Below are positions 22,719 through 31,111 of a stretch of DNA of 31,923 nucleotides, piece after piece. The DNA is taken from NCBI RefSeq assembly GCF_000434895.1, contig NZ_FR892776.1, positions 1-31,923 of the forward strand, written 5' to 3'. Source of the stretch: Phascolarctobacterium succinatutens CAG:287. Lineage in GTDB: Bacteria; Bacillota; Negativicutes; Acidaminococcales; Acidaminococcaceae. The notes beneath the pieces are model-generated. The model had not been told where the DNA came from. It ran no database searches and saw only the letters and a list, made by a program, of their open reading frames with translations. A program made the translations under genes and the position numbers. The stretch's first letter is position 1. Each line of letters opens with the position of its first letter.

Positions 22719-24599
22719 ATGATTCGTGAGAGAAGAAATAAGGATAAGCTGGCTTCTTATTACAGAAAGTTTATGGAAGAGGGTATTGTTGATCCCAACG
22801 TGCATCCGTGGGTTGCTGAAAGCTGGCAACGCTGCCGTGCTATGCATCTGCCGCATGAAACAATGCCTAAAATCAACAAGCTGAGCCGCGAAGAGATTAT
22901 CGCGCATCAAAAGACGCATGAGTTCATTGTTAAATATGTTGATGGCCTGTATGAGCAAAGCAAGCAGCACTTCAATATCCACAACCTGAGCATGCTGTTG
23001 ATTGATGAAAACGGCTATGTAATAAAAAACTATGCTATGCCGTTCTTCCAGCGCATTATCGAGGATATTCAGGGTATGCGCGTATTGGAGGAGGATGTTG
23101 GTACCTCCAGCATCAGCGTGGCACGTGAGCACAACGTACCGTTTTTGATGTTTGGTCCGGAAATGTGGATTAAGGACAGCCATTCCGGCGATGCCTGCAG
23201 CGCGCCTATCTGCGTCAATGGTAAAATCCGCTATATTATTTCCTTCTTTTCTTTGGATCAGAACGATTTGCCCTATGATTTGCTTTTGAGCCTGCTGATG
23301 ACGATGAAATATTCCATCGAACAGCACCTGAACATGCTGGAGGCATGGAGCATCAACCGCATTATGATGGAACAGCTGCCGGTAACCGTTTACTGGCTGG
23401 GCAAGGACGGCAGCGTGAAATACTGCAACGAAAATGGCCGCAAGCGTCTGGAAGGACATGAGCGTCTGGAGGACGTGTTCCTGAACTACGAGCATATTCC
23501 TATTAAAAAAGCGCTGCATGGCGTGGCAACGCAGCGTCGTGAAATTACCTGGATTACCCAAGACAGAACCTTTGAGGATATTACCACCGTTATGCCTATT
23601 AAGGTTGGCAGCGAGGTAGAAAGTGCTTTGGTGCTTTCCATGTCCATTGAGGATTTGAAAACAACCATCGCCCATGCAACCGGCTACAGCAGCCGTTACA
23701 GCCTGTACAGCATGGTTGGCGAAACCAGCGAATTTTTGGCGCTGCAGCATAAGGCCAGCCGCGTTGCCCGCACTGACCACAATATCCTGCTGCAGGGCGA
23801 GCCCGGTACCGGCAAGCAACGTTTGGCACATGGCATTCATCAGGCCAGCCCGCGCGCTGCCGCTCCGCTGATTGCGGTAAAATGCCACAACGCATCGCTG
23901 GACGAGTTGGAAGCTGAATTCTTTGGTACTGATGATGACGGACAGCAATCCGCAGGCAAGCTGGAGCTGGCAATTGGCGGCACACTCTTCCTGGACGAGG
24001 TAGAAAAGCTGCCGCTCGAAATGGGCGATAAGCTGGCTGACGCACTTACACATGGACTGCCTGCCAAGGAAAAGGGCGGCAAGCCGCGTATGTTCGACGT
24101 GCGCGTAATCGCAGCCTGCGATTCCAACCTCAAGCGTTTGGCAGACAAGGGCTTGTTCTCCCGCAACCTCTATGAGCTGGTGCTGGATACTACCATGCGT
24201 GTGCCGCCTCTGCGTGAGCGCGTGAAGGATATCGAGGTTATCGCTTCGCATATTCTGGTGGAAATGTCCGCTCAGCACAACCTGCCGCAAAAACGCCTTT
24301 CTCCCGAAGCTGTTTCCCTGCTGCTGTCCTGCAGCTGGCCGGGTAACATCAAGCAGCTGCAGGGTGTTATCGAGCAGGCCTTCTTCCACACTCCCGGCAG
24401 CATCATCGAAGCAGAAAACATTAAGCTGCCCGGTGACAAAACCTTGGAGCGCTCTTGGAAGTATGACAAGGAAGCCTTTATTGCAGCTTGGAAATCCGCC
24501 GGCGGCAATATCAGTAAGCTGGCAACAATGCTTGATGTTAGCCGTGTAACCCTGTACCGTTATCTGAAGAAGTACGGCCTGGGACCGAAAGCAAAATAA
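22719..24599 (+). CDS. AAA+ enhancer-binding-type regulator lacking GAFTGA (AcoR/DhaR-like layout)
   Basis: A 626-residue regulator. The N-terminus has the AcoR-like opening (ESWQRCRAM), then a GAF-type sensor around 60-200. A PAS-like region follows to about 330 (VYWLGKDGSVKYCNENG), then the AAA+ domain with Walker A GEPGTGK (360-366) and Walker B TLFLDE (D426, E427), and a Fis-type helix-turn-helix at the end (GGNISKLATMLDVSRVTLYRYL). Where sigma-54 activators carry GAFTGA (about 404-412) this protein reads GTDDDGQQSAG, so contact with sigma-54 is unlikely. It may act as a TyrR-like regulator of sigma-70 promoters. GGGGAGGG precedes the ATG. Confidence 0.85.
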   Translation: MIRERRNKDKLASYYRKFMEEGIVDPNVHPWVAESWQRCRAMHLPHETMPKINKLSREEIIAHQKTHEFIVKYVDGLYEQSKQHFNIHNLSMLLIDENGYVIKNYAMPFFQRIIEDIQGMRVLEEDVGTSSISVAREHNVPFLMFGPEMWIKDSHSGDACSAPICVNGKIRYIISFFSLDQNDLPYDLLLSLLMTMKYSIEQHLNMLEAWSINRIMMEQLPVTVYWLGKDGSVKYCNENGRKRLEGHERLEDVFLNYEHIPIKKALHGVATQRREITWITQDRTFEDITTVMPIKVGSEVESALVLSMSIEDLKTTIAHATGYSSRYSLYSMVGETSEFLALQHKASRVARTDHNILLQGEPGTGKQRLAHGIHQASPRAAAPLIAVKCHNASLDELEAEFFGTDDDGQQSAGKLELAIGGTLFLDEVEKLPLEMGDKLADALTHGLPAKEKGGKPRMFDVRVIAACDSNLKRLADKGLFSRNLYELVLDTTMRVPPLRERVKDIEVIASHILVEMSAQHNLPQKRLSPEAVSLLLSCSWPGNIKQLQGVIEQAFFHTPGSIIEAENIKLPGDKTLERSWKYDKEAFIAAWKSAGGNISKLATMLDVSRVTLYRYLKKYGLGPKAK

Positions 24600-24614
24600 A
24601 TTTTTAAACTGATT

Positions 24615-24655
24615 GCCCTCGAAGCAGGCTTGCCCTGCTCCGGGGGCTTTTGCTA
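24615..24655 (+). terminator. Terminator after the AAA+ regulator
   Basis: A 13-bp stem with one mismatch (24615-24628 with 24634-24647), CTTGC loop, then TTTTGCTATTTT. Confidence 0.82.
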
Positions 24656-25098
24656 TTTTGGGTGGCGTGTTTAGAAGATAAAAGTGCAACATATTGCAAA
24701 AATCTCTTCTAAAAATGGCGATATTTTTTAGTCGCGTTAAGTATAAATAAAATTTAAAAAAGAAATAAAGATAAGGTAGTGCTAAAATTTCTAGTGTTGA
24801 ACTGCATAGTAGTCTGAGTATAGTAAGAAAATGGCAGTTTTGCAAAAATATAGCGTGCTAGAAAAATTTTCTTGCACATACAACTGCGATGCTATCGAGC
24901 TGCTTTTTTGACAAATGTATATGTGCTGGCCTTTTTGGTGCCTTTAGTTAGATTTTGTGTCTGAAAAAAAGAATATGAATACATAAGCTTTTGCCTAATA
25001 TATTGCATAATACGGAAAAGTGTTAAACTCGTTTTGTAAATAAAAAAATTAAGTAGTCAACTGATTTTAGTGTAAAAGAATATGCTTTTAAACTATAA

Positions 25099-25130
25099 AG
25101 ACAAGAACAATGCTTGTCTGGTACGGACAA
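25099..25130. promoter_or_regulatory. Three-half-site operator candidate overlapping the adhesin -35
   Basis: AGACAAG (25099-25105), CTTGTCT (25113-25119) and GACAA (25126-25130). The first two form a 7-bp dyad with a 7-base spacer; the second and third form TTGTC-N7-GACAA, again spaced by seven. The middle half-site overlaps the -35 element, a position where a bound regulator would block transcription. Confidence 0.5.
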
Positions 25131-25142
25131 AGATGGTATAAT
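25114..25142 (+). promoter_or_regulatory. Promoter of the adhesin gene
   Basis: TTGTCT at 25114-25119, 17-base spacer, TATAAT at 25137-25142. It would give a leader of nearly 290 bases before the ATG at 25437. Confidence 0.6.
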
Positions 25143-25217
25143 AAAAAATAAGGTATATGTTGAGAGAATAATTATCTGATTAATTAAAATATATCTACCT
25201 TTGGCCTTTGATATACA

Positions 25218-25250
25218 ATTGTGGATGTTCGTCTAATGATAAACCACAAT
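25218..25250 (+). promoter_or_regulatory. Stem-loop in the adhesin leader
   Basis: ATTGTGG (25218-25224) pairs with CCACAAT (25244-25250), 19-base loop. A GTGGATGTTCG element beginning in its left arm recurs as GTGAATGTCCG at 25252-25262. Confidence 0.4.
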
Positions 25251-25260
25251 AGTGAATGTC

Positions 25261-25333
25261 CGAAAAGTACAGTATATTAAAGCCATTACGAAAATAAAGT
25301 CTATTAAATAAAGTACGAAAATACAGTATTATT
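25261..25333 (+). repeat. Three direct repeats in the adhesin leader
   Basis: Copies start at 25261, 25289 and 25316, each CGAAAA followed by a T/G-A-(C/A)AGT-type 12-base tail. Spacing is 28 and 27 bases, close to three helical turns, as expected for stacked protein-binding sites. Confidence 0.55.
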
Positions 25334-25376
25334 TATTAATAAAAATATATTGTTGCATAATAAGATAAGCTTCCTC

Positions 25377-25395
25377 GCGTGGATTGGGGCCACGT
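25377..25395 (+). promoter_or_regulatory. Small hairpin shortly before the adhesin ribosome binding site
   Basis: GCGTGG/CCACGT stem (one wobble) around ATTGGGG, 29 bases before GGAGGA. It may affect translation or mRNA decay. Confidence 0.35.
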
Positions 25396-25436
25396 AAATA
25401 GATAAATATTAAAAAAGCGTTTTGGAGGAATGTAGC

Positions 25437-28400
25437 ATGAACAAGGTATTTAAAGTCATTTGGAACGAAGCACGCAATGCTTACGTTGTTGTTTCGGAAA
25501 TCGCGAAGAATAGAGGCAGCAAAAGCTGCTCTACGAAGAAGCTGTTGGCAATGCTGATTGCAATGGGTGTGATGACCTGTGCAAGCTTTGACGTGCTGGC
25601 GGCGCCGCCTAGTGTAGCTGCAACGGCTAAGTCTCAATATGTTGCGTTTTTTGATGAAACAGCTGGTTTGATTAATGGACAAGAAGATACGATTGATGGG
25701 CATAAGTATATCTATGATGCAACCAATAAATATTGGGTGCGTGCAGGCTATAAACTGACGGTTGAAGAAAATGGCAAATTGCATACACCACTTTCCGCCC
25801 ATGGCAAAGCTGCTGATGTAGCGTATATTGGTGATGGTGATACAGGCAGCATTTTGCAATCAGTAACTTCGATGGTTTCAGCAAGTGGTACAGTAACCAA
25901 TATGGGCGAATCATTAAGCAGGATTACTGCAAGTGCTTTTGCTGGTGTAAGCCACGGTGGCGGAGCTGCTGTTGCCGGTGATTGGAGTTATATTATTCAG
26001 GATTCCAGTTGGAAAGGTTATGTTGAGAACGGAAACTTCCAAGATGGTTATGTTGATTTAATTGACCAAGCAAATGGGATGCCTAAAGGCTTTGTAACTG
26101 TAGGTGACAAGCTTAAATGGGATGATACTAAGCAGGCCTACACTTATAACGGAAAACCGGTAGATTACAGCAACGTATACGTTATTGATGGTAAGATTGG
26201 TGTGTTTACTAATCAAAGTGGCAGTGATTTCTATAAAGGCACCGTCTTTGGCAAAAACAATGAAATCCTTATGACTGTAAAGGATGGAGATCATTTCTAC
26301 AGCTATTGGGCTGCCGAGGTTACTGACCCGAGCGCTACCATGCAATCTTATCGCTTGGCTGAGTATAAGAAAGATTTGGCTGTATTAGTGGAAAATGATA
26401 ATAAGCTGCATCGTGACGATATTAAAGAAGTTACCATGACTACAGATGCAGGTACAAATTCTGCAATTATCGGTTTGGTAAGAAATGGCAATACCGAAGC
26501 AGGTGCGCCTGTCAAAGGTGCTATTACCGTTACCAGCGGTGGCGGTACTGAAGGCAGTGACACTTTCGTTAAGATTTCTAATGGTACAGCTAATCAGACC
26601 TTTGCTACCGGTTCTAAGGTAGAGGCTATTGGTACTACAGAAGCTACAACAGGCATTAAAATCAATGGTCAGGAATATACTATCAAATCCGGCTCTGTAG
26701 TAAGTGTTGCAAAAGATGCAGCAAACAAAACTACAACTATTACTGTTGATGGCAATGCAACTACCATTACAGATACCGATACTACTTACACTGCAGGCGA
26801 TGGCATCAAAATTAATGTTGGCGCAATTTCTGTCAGCAAAAATCTGACCGGCATGCAATCTATCCAAGGCGCAGGCGAAGGCAAGATTAGCTTTGACGGT
26901 GCTAATGTTAAGGTTAACAATACTACCTTTAGTGAAAACAGCGTAGTAGTTGGCGGCGGTACTGATGGAAAAACTCCTGTAACAATTAATGGTACTGACG
27001 GAGTAGTTTCCGGTTTACATAATACTAATATTGGTTATACAGACTTTGCAACTAGAGGCAATGCTGCTACAGAAGAACAGCTGAAGAAGGTAATGGATGC
27101 AGGCTGGAAATTTACTACAGATAGTGGCACCAAAACTACTGTGACTGTTGGCGAAGCTGGTAATGAAGTTAAATTCAACGGCGATAGTGCTAATATTGAA
27201 GTAACAAATACTGGTAACAATATTAAGGTAGCGCTGAATAAGAATTTGACCGTAGATAGCGTAAAAGCAGGCAGTTCATTTATGTCTGCTACAGGTATTG
27301 GTTATGGCGATAAGGCATACATCACCAGCAGCGGTCTGAACGCAAATAACCAAAAGATTACCGGCGTAGCAGATGGCACTGATGATACCGATGCTGTAAA
27401 CGTAGGCCAATTGAAAACAGTAAGTGAAGTAGCAAACCAAGGCTGGAAGCTTTCCACTAACGGCGATGCAGCTTCTAAAGTAGCACCCGGCGAAATTGTT
27501 GACTTTAGTGGTGACAAGAACATCAGCGTAAGCCATAACGGTACTAAGGTTAAAGTAGAGATGAATGATGAGCTGGAGGATATCAAATCCATTAGAAATG
27601 GTGATTCCAGAATCAACCTGAATGCAGATAGCATCAGCATTTCCAATGGTAATAAATACTTTGCAATTACTAACAGCGGTATTGGTATGAGCTATATCAC
27701 TGCTGATTATAGTGCAAAATCAATCATGCTTGGTGAAAACGGAACAACCATCAGCGGTGGCTTAAATGTAGCTGGCAGCAAGATTACCGGCGTAGCAGCA
27801 GGTACAATCGCTGCAGGCTCTACTGACGCAGTAAACGGTAGCCAGTTGAATGACATAAAGAACAGCATCAATACTGATATCAGTAACAAGACCTTCGGTC
27901 TGAAAGATGATAAAGGCAGCGAAGTTACCAGTACTTTGGGCAATACAGTTCAGGTTAAGGGTGCAGATGGCATTACTTCTACCGTAAAAGATGGAGCATT
28001 GGAAATCGGCCTGAAGCTGCAGGATAACTCTAACCTCGTAGTTAACAGCAACGGTTTGGCACTGAACACCGCTCTGACTGGCATTCAATCCATCAATGGC
28101 ACTGGGGCAGGCGGCATCAGCTTTAATGGCGGCAATGTTAAGGTTAACCAAAATACCTTTAACAGTGACGGCAGAATCCAAAATGTAGCAAACGGCACTG
28201 AAACGAAAGATGCAGTAAACTTTGGCCAGTTGGACGCAACCAACAAAAAAGTAGATAATTTGACAAACGAAGTTGGTAAAGGCTGGACAGTAGAAACAGA
28301 AAACGGTACAGCAACTAAGGTAGGAGCTGGTGATACCGTAAAATTCAGCGGTGACGACAACATCAAAGTCAGCAATACTGGCAAAGATGTAAAGGTAGAG

Positions 28401-30815
28401 TTGAACAAAAAGCTGACTGTAGACAGCGTAAAAGCTGGCGACTTCTTCATGGATAAGAATGAAGGCGTAGGCTACAAAGGTAAAGCATATATTACCAGCA
28501 GCGGTCTGAACGCAAATGGCCAAACGATTACCAATGTAAAAGCAGGCGAAGCTGAAACCGACGCTGTAAACGTAGGCCAACTGAACGCTGTAAAAGCGGA
28601 AGCAAGCAAAAAAACTACCTTGTCCGACGGCAAGAATACAACTGTTACATCTGTAACAACTGACGGGCAGACTGATTACCAGGTAAATGTTGCAGGTGAT
28701 TTAAAAGACATTACCTCTGTCTCCAACGGTGCTTCCAAGATTAACCTTAATGCCGACAGCATCAGCATTTCCAATGCTAATAAGTCCTTCGCAATTACTA
28801 ATAGCGGTATTGGCATGAGTTATATTGGTGCTGATTATACTGCAAAATCTATTATGCTTGGTGAAAATGGTACAACCATCAGCGGTGGCCTGAATGTTGC
28901 AGGTAGCAAGATTACCGGCGTAGCAGCAGGTACTGCTGATACCGACGCTGTAAACGTAAGCCAACTGAATAAAGTAAGCGAAATTGCCAACAAGGGCTGG
29001 AAGCTGAAAACTAACAATGGCAATGTATCTGATGTAAAACCTGGTGATGAAGTTGAATTTGATGGCGATGATAACATCAAAGTAAGCAATGCTGGTAATA
29101 AAGTTAGCTTTAAGCTGAATAACAAATTGACCGGCATTGAATCCATCACTGGCGTAGGCGGCGGTAGCATCAGCTTCTCCGGCGGAAACGTTACTATCAA
29201 TAATAATGTAACCTTTGGCAGTAATGGCCAAATCCATAACGTAACCGCAGGTACCGCTTCTACCGATGCCGTTAACGTAGGCCAATTGAATGCAGCAGTT
29301 CAAGCAGGCAATACCGATACCCATATCAAACCGGGTGAATACGGTGTAGGTGCTGACAACAAGGTTAATATGGACGTTGTTGATAAGACTGGTACGAAGA
29401 TTAATACCGTTACCATTACCGATGTTGCTAAAGCAAGCGATTTAGGTAACGTTAATAACATTAACAATGACCTGAAGAACTCGAATGGTACTACCACCGT
29501 TGTTGATGCTGTAAATAACTTGAACCAGAAGCTAGATAACAAGGTTGGTGATTTGCAGTACAGCAAGGTAGACAAAGGTGATATTGCTGATGGCGACAGT
29601 ACTACTACCGCAATCGGCAAGTTGGATCAAAAGCTGAATGATGTAGCAGCAACCGCAGCTAAACAACACACTACAGTTAGCGGTAGCGGTAACATCGTTG
29701 TAGAAGATCCTACTATCAATGCTGACGGTGGCAAGAATTATAATGTTAAACTGGCAGACGATATCAATGTTAACAGCGTAACCGCCAATACCTTTAAAGC
29801 TGACAAAACTATAATGGACAAAGATGGTCTAAAGGTTGGTGAAAAGGTTAGTGTAACTGAAAACGCTGTAACTGCTGGAAAGACCTCCATTAGCGATGAA
29901 GGCGTAAAGGTTGGCGACAAGACCTATATCAGCGATAAGGGCCTGAATGCAAACGGCCAGAATATTACCAACGTAGCAGATGGTAAGGTAGAAAAGGATT
30001 CCAAAGACGCTATTAACGGTGGTCAGCTGTTTGATACCGAAACTAAGATCAACAACCGCATTGATGGTGTTGAAAACCAGGTTATCAGCAACAGCAACCG
30101 CATCGGTCAATTGAGCAGCCGCGTGAACAAGGTTGGCGCAGGCGCAGCAGCTCTGGCAGCACTGCACCCGATGGACTTCGATCCGGACGACAAACTGACC
30201 TTCTCTGCCGGCTATGGCAACTATGCAGGCCAAAACGCAGCAGCAATCGGCGCTTACTACCGTCCTGATGAAAAGGTAATGTTCAGCGTTGGCGGTACTG
30301 TAGGCAACGGCGAAAACATGGTTAACGCAGGCATCTCCTTCTCCTTGGACCGTACTAACCATGTAAGCAACAGCCGTACTGCTCTGGCTCGTGAGGTTAT
30401 CGACCTGCGCGGTCAATTGGCAGAAATGGGCGCTAAGATGGCTAAGATGGAAAAAGCATTCGGTATGCTGGATGAAAGCAAGACCAAGCTCTTCCCGGAT
30501 ATCCCGGCTAACCATTGGGCATATGAATACATCGCTAAGCTGGCAGGCAACGGCTACGTCGAAGGCTATCCTGACGGCAGCTTCGGCGGTGACCGCCTGA
30601 TGACCCGTTATGAATTTGCTGCAATGCTTTATCGTGCAATCGAAAACGGTGCAGCTCTGGAAGAAAAGATTATCAAAGAATTTGAGCCTGAGCTGGGACG
30701 CATCCGTGTAGACCGCATCAGCGGCGAAGACGGTGACCGCAACAAGATCGAGCGTGTACGCGTTAACGCAACCAAAGGCGAGCGTGACCATTACGGCAAC
30801 AAGCTGGCAAAATAA
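25437..30815 (+). CDS. YadA-type trimeric autotransporter adhesin with ESPR signal and C-terminal SLH domain
   Basis: A 1792-residue adhesin. Residues 1-56 form an extended signal peptide (ESPR: MNKVFKVIWNEARNAYVVVSE). Residues 57 to about 400 are a unique Tyr/Trp/Gly-containing head with no motif I recognise. From about 400 to 1560 runs a head-stalk region with seven DAVN-type neck motifs (starting near 652, 797, 925, 1042, 1170, 1277, 1524). The YadA anchor (about 1566-1638) supplies four strands per chain of the trimeric barrel. A short coiled coil and one SLH domain (about 1684-1740, FPDIPANHWAYEYI, then GYPDGSFGGDRLMTRYEFA) follow. The SLH tail would sit in the periplasm and bind peptidoglycan. 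A 193-bp segment is repeated 1128 bp apart. Start chosen with GGAGGA upstream; an in-frame TTG at 25422 overlaps it. Role: attachment or aggregation. Confidence 0.95.
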   Translation: MNKVFKVIWNEARNAYVVVSEIAKNRGSKSCSTKKLLAMLIAMGVMTCASFDVLAAPPSVAATAKSQYVAFFDETAGLINGQEDTIDGHKYIYDATNKYWVRAGYKLTVEENGKLHTPLSAHGKAADVAYIGDGDTGSILQSVTSMVSASGTVTNMGESLSRITASAFAGVSHGGGAAVAGDWSYIIQDSSWKGYVENGNFQDGYVDLIDQANGMPKGFVTVGDKLKWDDTKQAYTYNGKPVDYSNVYVIDGKIGVFTNQSGSDFYKGTVFGKNNEILMTVKDGDHFYSYWAAEVTDPSATMQSYRLAEYKKDLAVLVENDNKLHRDDIKEVTMTTDAGTNSAIIGLVRNGNTEAGAPVKGAITVTSGGGTEGSDTFVKISNGTANQTFATGSKVEAIGTTEATTGIKINGQEYTIKSGSVVSVAKDAANKTTTITVDGNATTITDTDTTYTAGDGIKINVGAISVSKNLTGMQSIQGAGEGKISFDGANVKVNNTTFSENSVVVGGGTDGKTPVTINGTDGVVSGLHNTNIGYTDFATRGNAATEEQLKKVMDAGWKFTTDSGTKTTVTVGEAGNEVKFNGDSANIEVTNTGNNIKVALNKNLTVDSVKAGSSFMSATGIGYGDKAYITSSGLNANNQKITGVADGTDDTDAVNVGQLKTVSEVANQGWKLSTNGDAASKVAPGEIVDFSGDKNISVSHNGTKVKVEMNDELEDIKSIRNGDSRINLNADSISISNGNKYFAITNSGIGMSYITADYSAKSIMLGENGTTISGGLNVAGSKITGVAAGTIAAGSTDAVNGSQLNDIKNSINTDISNKTFGLKDDKGSEVTSTLGNTVQVKGADGITSTVKDGALEIGLKLQDNSNLVVNSNGLALNTALTGIQSINGTGAGGISFNGGNVKVNQNTFNSDGRIQNVANGTETKDAVNFGQLDATNKKVDNLTNEVGKGWTVETENGTATKVGAGDTVKFSGDDNIKVSNTGKDVKVELNKKLTVDSVKAGDFFMDKNEGVGYKGKAYITSSGLNANGQTITNVKAGEAETDAVNVGQLNAVKAEASKKTTLSDGKNTTVTSVTTDGQTDYQVNVAGDLKDITSVSNGASKINLNADSISISNANKSFAITNSGIGMSYIGADYTAKSIMLGENGTTISGGLNVAGSKITGVAAGTADTDAVNVSQLNKVSEIANKGWKLKTNNGNVSDVKPGDEVEFDGDDNIKVSNAGNKVSFKLNNKLTGIESITGVGGGSISFSGGNVTINNNVTFGSNGQIHNVTAGTASTDAVNVGQLNAAVQAGNTDTHIKPGEYGVGADNKVNMDVVDKTGTKINTVTITDVAKASDLGNVNNINNDLKNSNGTTTVVDAVNNLNQKLDNKVGDLQYSKVDKGDIADGDSTTTAIGKLDQKLNDVAATAAKQHTTVSGSGNIVVEDPTINADGGKNYNVKLADDINVNSVTANTFKADKTIMDKDGLKVGEKVSVTENAVTAGKTSISDEGVKVGDKTYISDKGLNANGQNITNVADGKVEKDSKDAINGGQLFDTETKINNRIDGVENQVISNSNRIGQLSSRVNKVGAGAAALAALHPMDFDPDDKLTFSAGYGNYAGQNAAAIGAYYRPDEKVMFSVGGTVGNGENMVNAGISFSLDRTNHVSNSRTALAREVIDLRGQLAEMGAKMAKMEKAFGMLDESKTKLFPDIPANHWAYEYIAKLAGNGYVEGYPDGSFGGDRLMTRYEFAAMLYRAIENGAALEEKIIKEFEPELGRIRVDRISGEDGDRNKIERVRVNATKGERDHYGNKLAK
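27612..28932 (+). repeat. Internal duplication in the adhesin gene (two 193-bp copies)
   Basis: Segments 27612-27804 and 28740-28932 align without gaps and differ mainly at third codon positions. Both encode INLNADSISISN through GLNVAGSKITGVAAG. Offset 1128 bp, a multiple of three. Confidence 0.9.
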
Positions 30816-30855
30816 ATTGTCGGCAGTGACAAATGAATAAAGCTCAGTAAACAGT

Positions 30856-30892
30856 AAAGGCGTTCTCCCGCAAGGGAGAGCGCCTTTTGTCA
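30856..30892 (+). terminator. Terminator of the adhesin gene
   Basis: A 14-bp stem (30856-30869 with 30874-30887, one wobble) closed by GCAA; T run is part of the right arm. Confidence 0.92.
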
Positions 30893-30940
30893 TAGGGAAT
30901 ATATCAATAATTACAACGTTACTTTTCTTTTTACGAACTA

Positions 30941-30969
30941 TTGTTTTCAAAACGTTTCTGTGCTATAAT
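30941..30969 (+). promoter_or_regulatory. Promoter of the structured RNA
   Basis: TTGTTT at 30941-30946, 17-base spacer, TATAAT at 30964-30969 preceded by TGC (extended -10). Predicted start near 30976. Confidence 0.75.
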
Positions 30970-30975
30970 TACCTT

Positions 30976-31066
30976 AGTTGCATAGGTAGCCGCATTTTTG
31001 CGGAGCTTATGCCTGGTCGTGCGGACCAGTGGCGCCTGTCGAGCTTTCGGCAGGTGCCTTTTCCTT
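30976..31066 (+). ncRNA. Candidate structured RNA of about 90 bases (three hairpins, own terminator)
   Basis: Three consecutive stem-loops follow a strong promoter. Hairpin 1: GCATA/TATGC outer stem (30980-30984 with 31008-31012) and CCGCA/TGCGG inner stem. Hairpin 2: CTGGTC/GACCAG (31013-31018 with 31024-31029), loop GTGCG. Hairpin 3: 11 bp (31031-31041 with 31048-31058, two wobble pairs), then TTTTCCTTT, a standard terminator. It matches none of the riboswitch or housekeeping RNA cores I can recall (no SRP GGAAG loop, no tmRNA, no known aptamer core). It could be a trans-acting small RNA, or a leader regulating the nuclease gene 70 bases downstream by termination. Confidence 0.65.
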
Positions 31067-31111
31067 TATATCAGTCGCAACTGCCGGCTTATATATTTTT
31101 ACTGCAAATTA

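Larger units (their letters stand above)
24656..25436. other. AT-rich intergenic region upstream of the adhesin
   Basis: About 780 bases without a credible gene on either strand. The first 440 bases (24656-25095) show only AT-rich sequence and a distant 7-bp inverted repeat (GCACATA 24874-24880 with TATGTGC 24920-24926). From 25099 there are dyads, a promoter, direct repeats and a small hairpin, listed separately. A long minus-strand open frame across 24.8-22.7 kb is antisense to the regulator gene and not credible. Confidence 0.7.

Noticed and set aside
22656..24845. A 729-codon minus-strand open frame opposite the AAA+ regulator
   Set aside because: It is antisense to a clearly recognisable protein, has no motif of its own, and arises from the codon bias of the plus-strand gene. 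The same applies to other long antisense frames opposite purB, the adhesin and the split regulator.
24874..24926. Possible structured RNA with GCACATA/TATGTGC arms upstream of the adhesin
   Set aside because: Seven base pairs over a 39-base loop in AT-rich DNA is weak, and no promoter leads into it.
24908..24936. TTGACA at 24908-24913 in the adhesin upstream region as a promoter
   Set aside because: The matching -10 position reads CTTTTT; no usable hexamer is present.
25422..25436. TTG start at 25422 for the adhesin, giving five extra residues
   Set aside because: It would overlap the GGAGGA ribosome binding site and displace the ESPR signal, which starts at the ATG at 25437.
30976..31066. 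The three-hairpin RNA as SRP RNA, c-di-GMP or fluoride riboswitch
   Set aside because: The conserved cores of these (SRP GGAAG loop, GEMM GCAAAGCC, crcB core) are absent, although a GGTAGC stretch superficially recalls GEMM.
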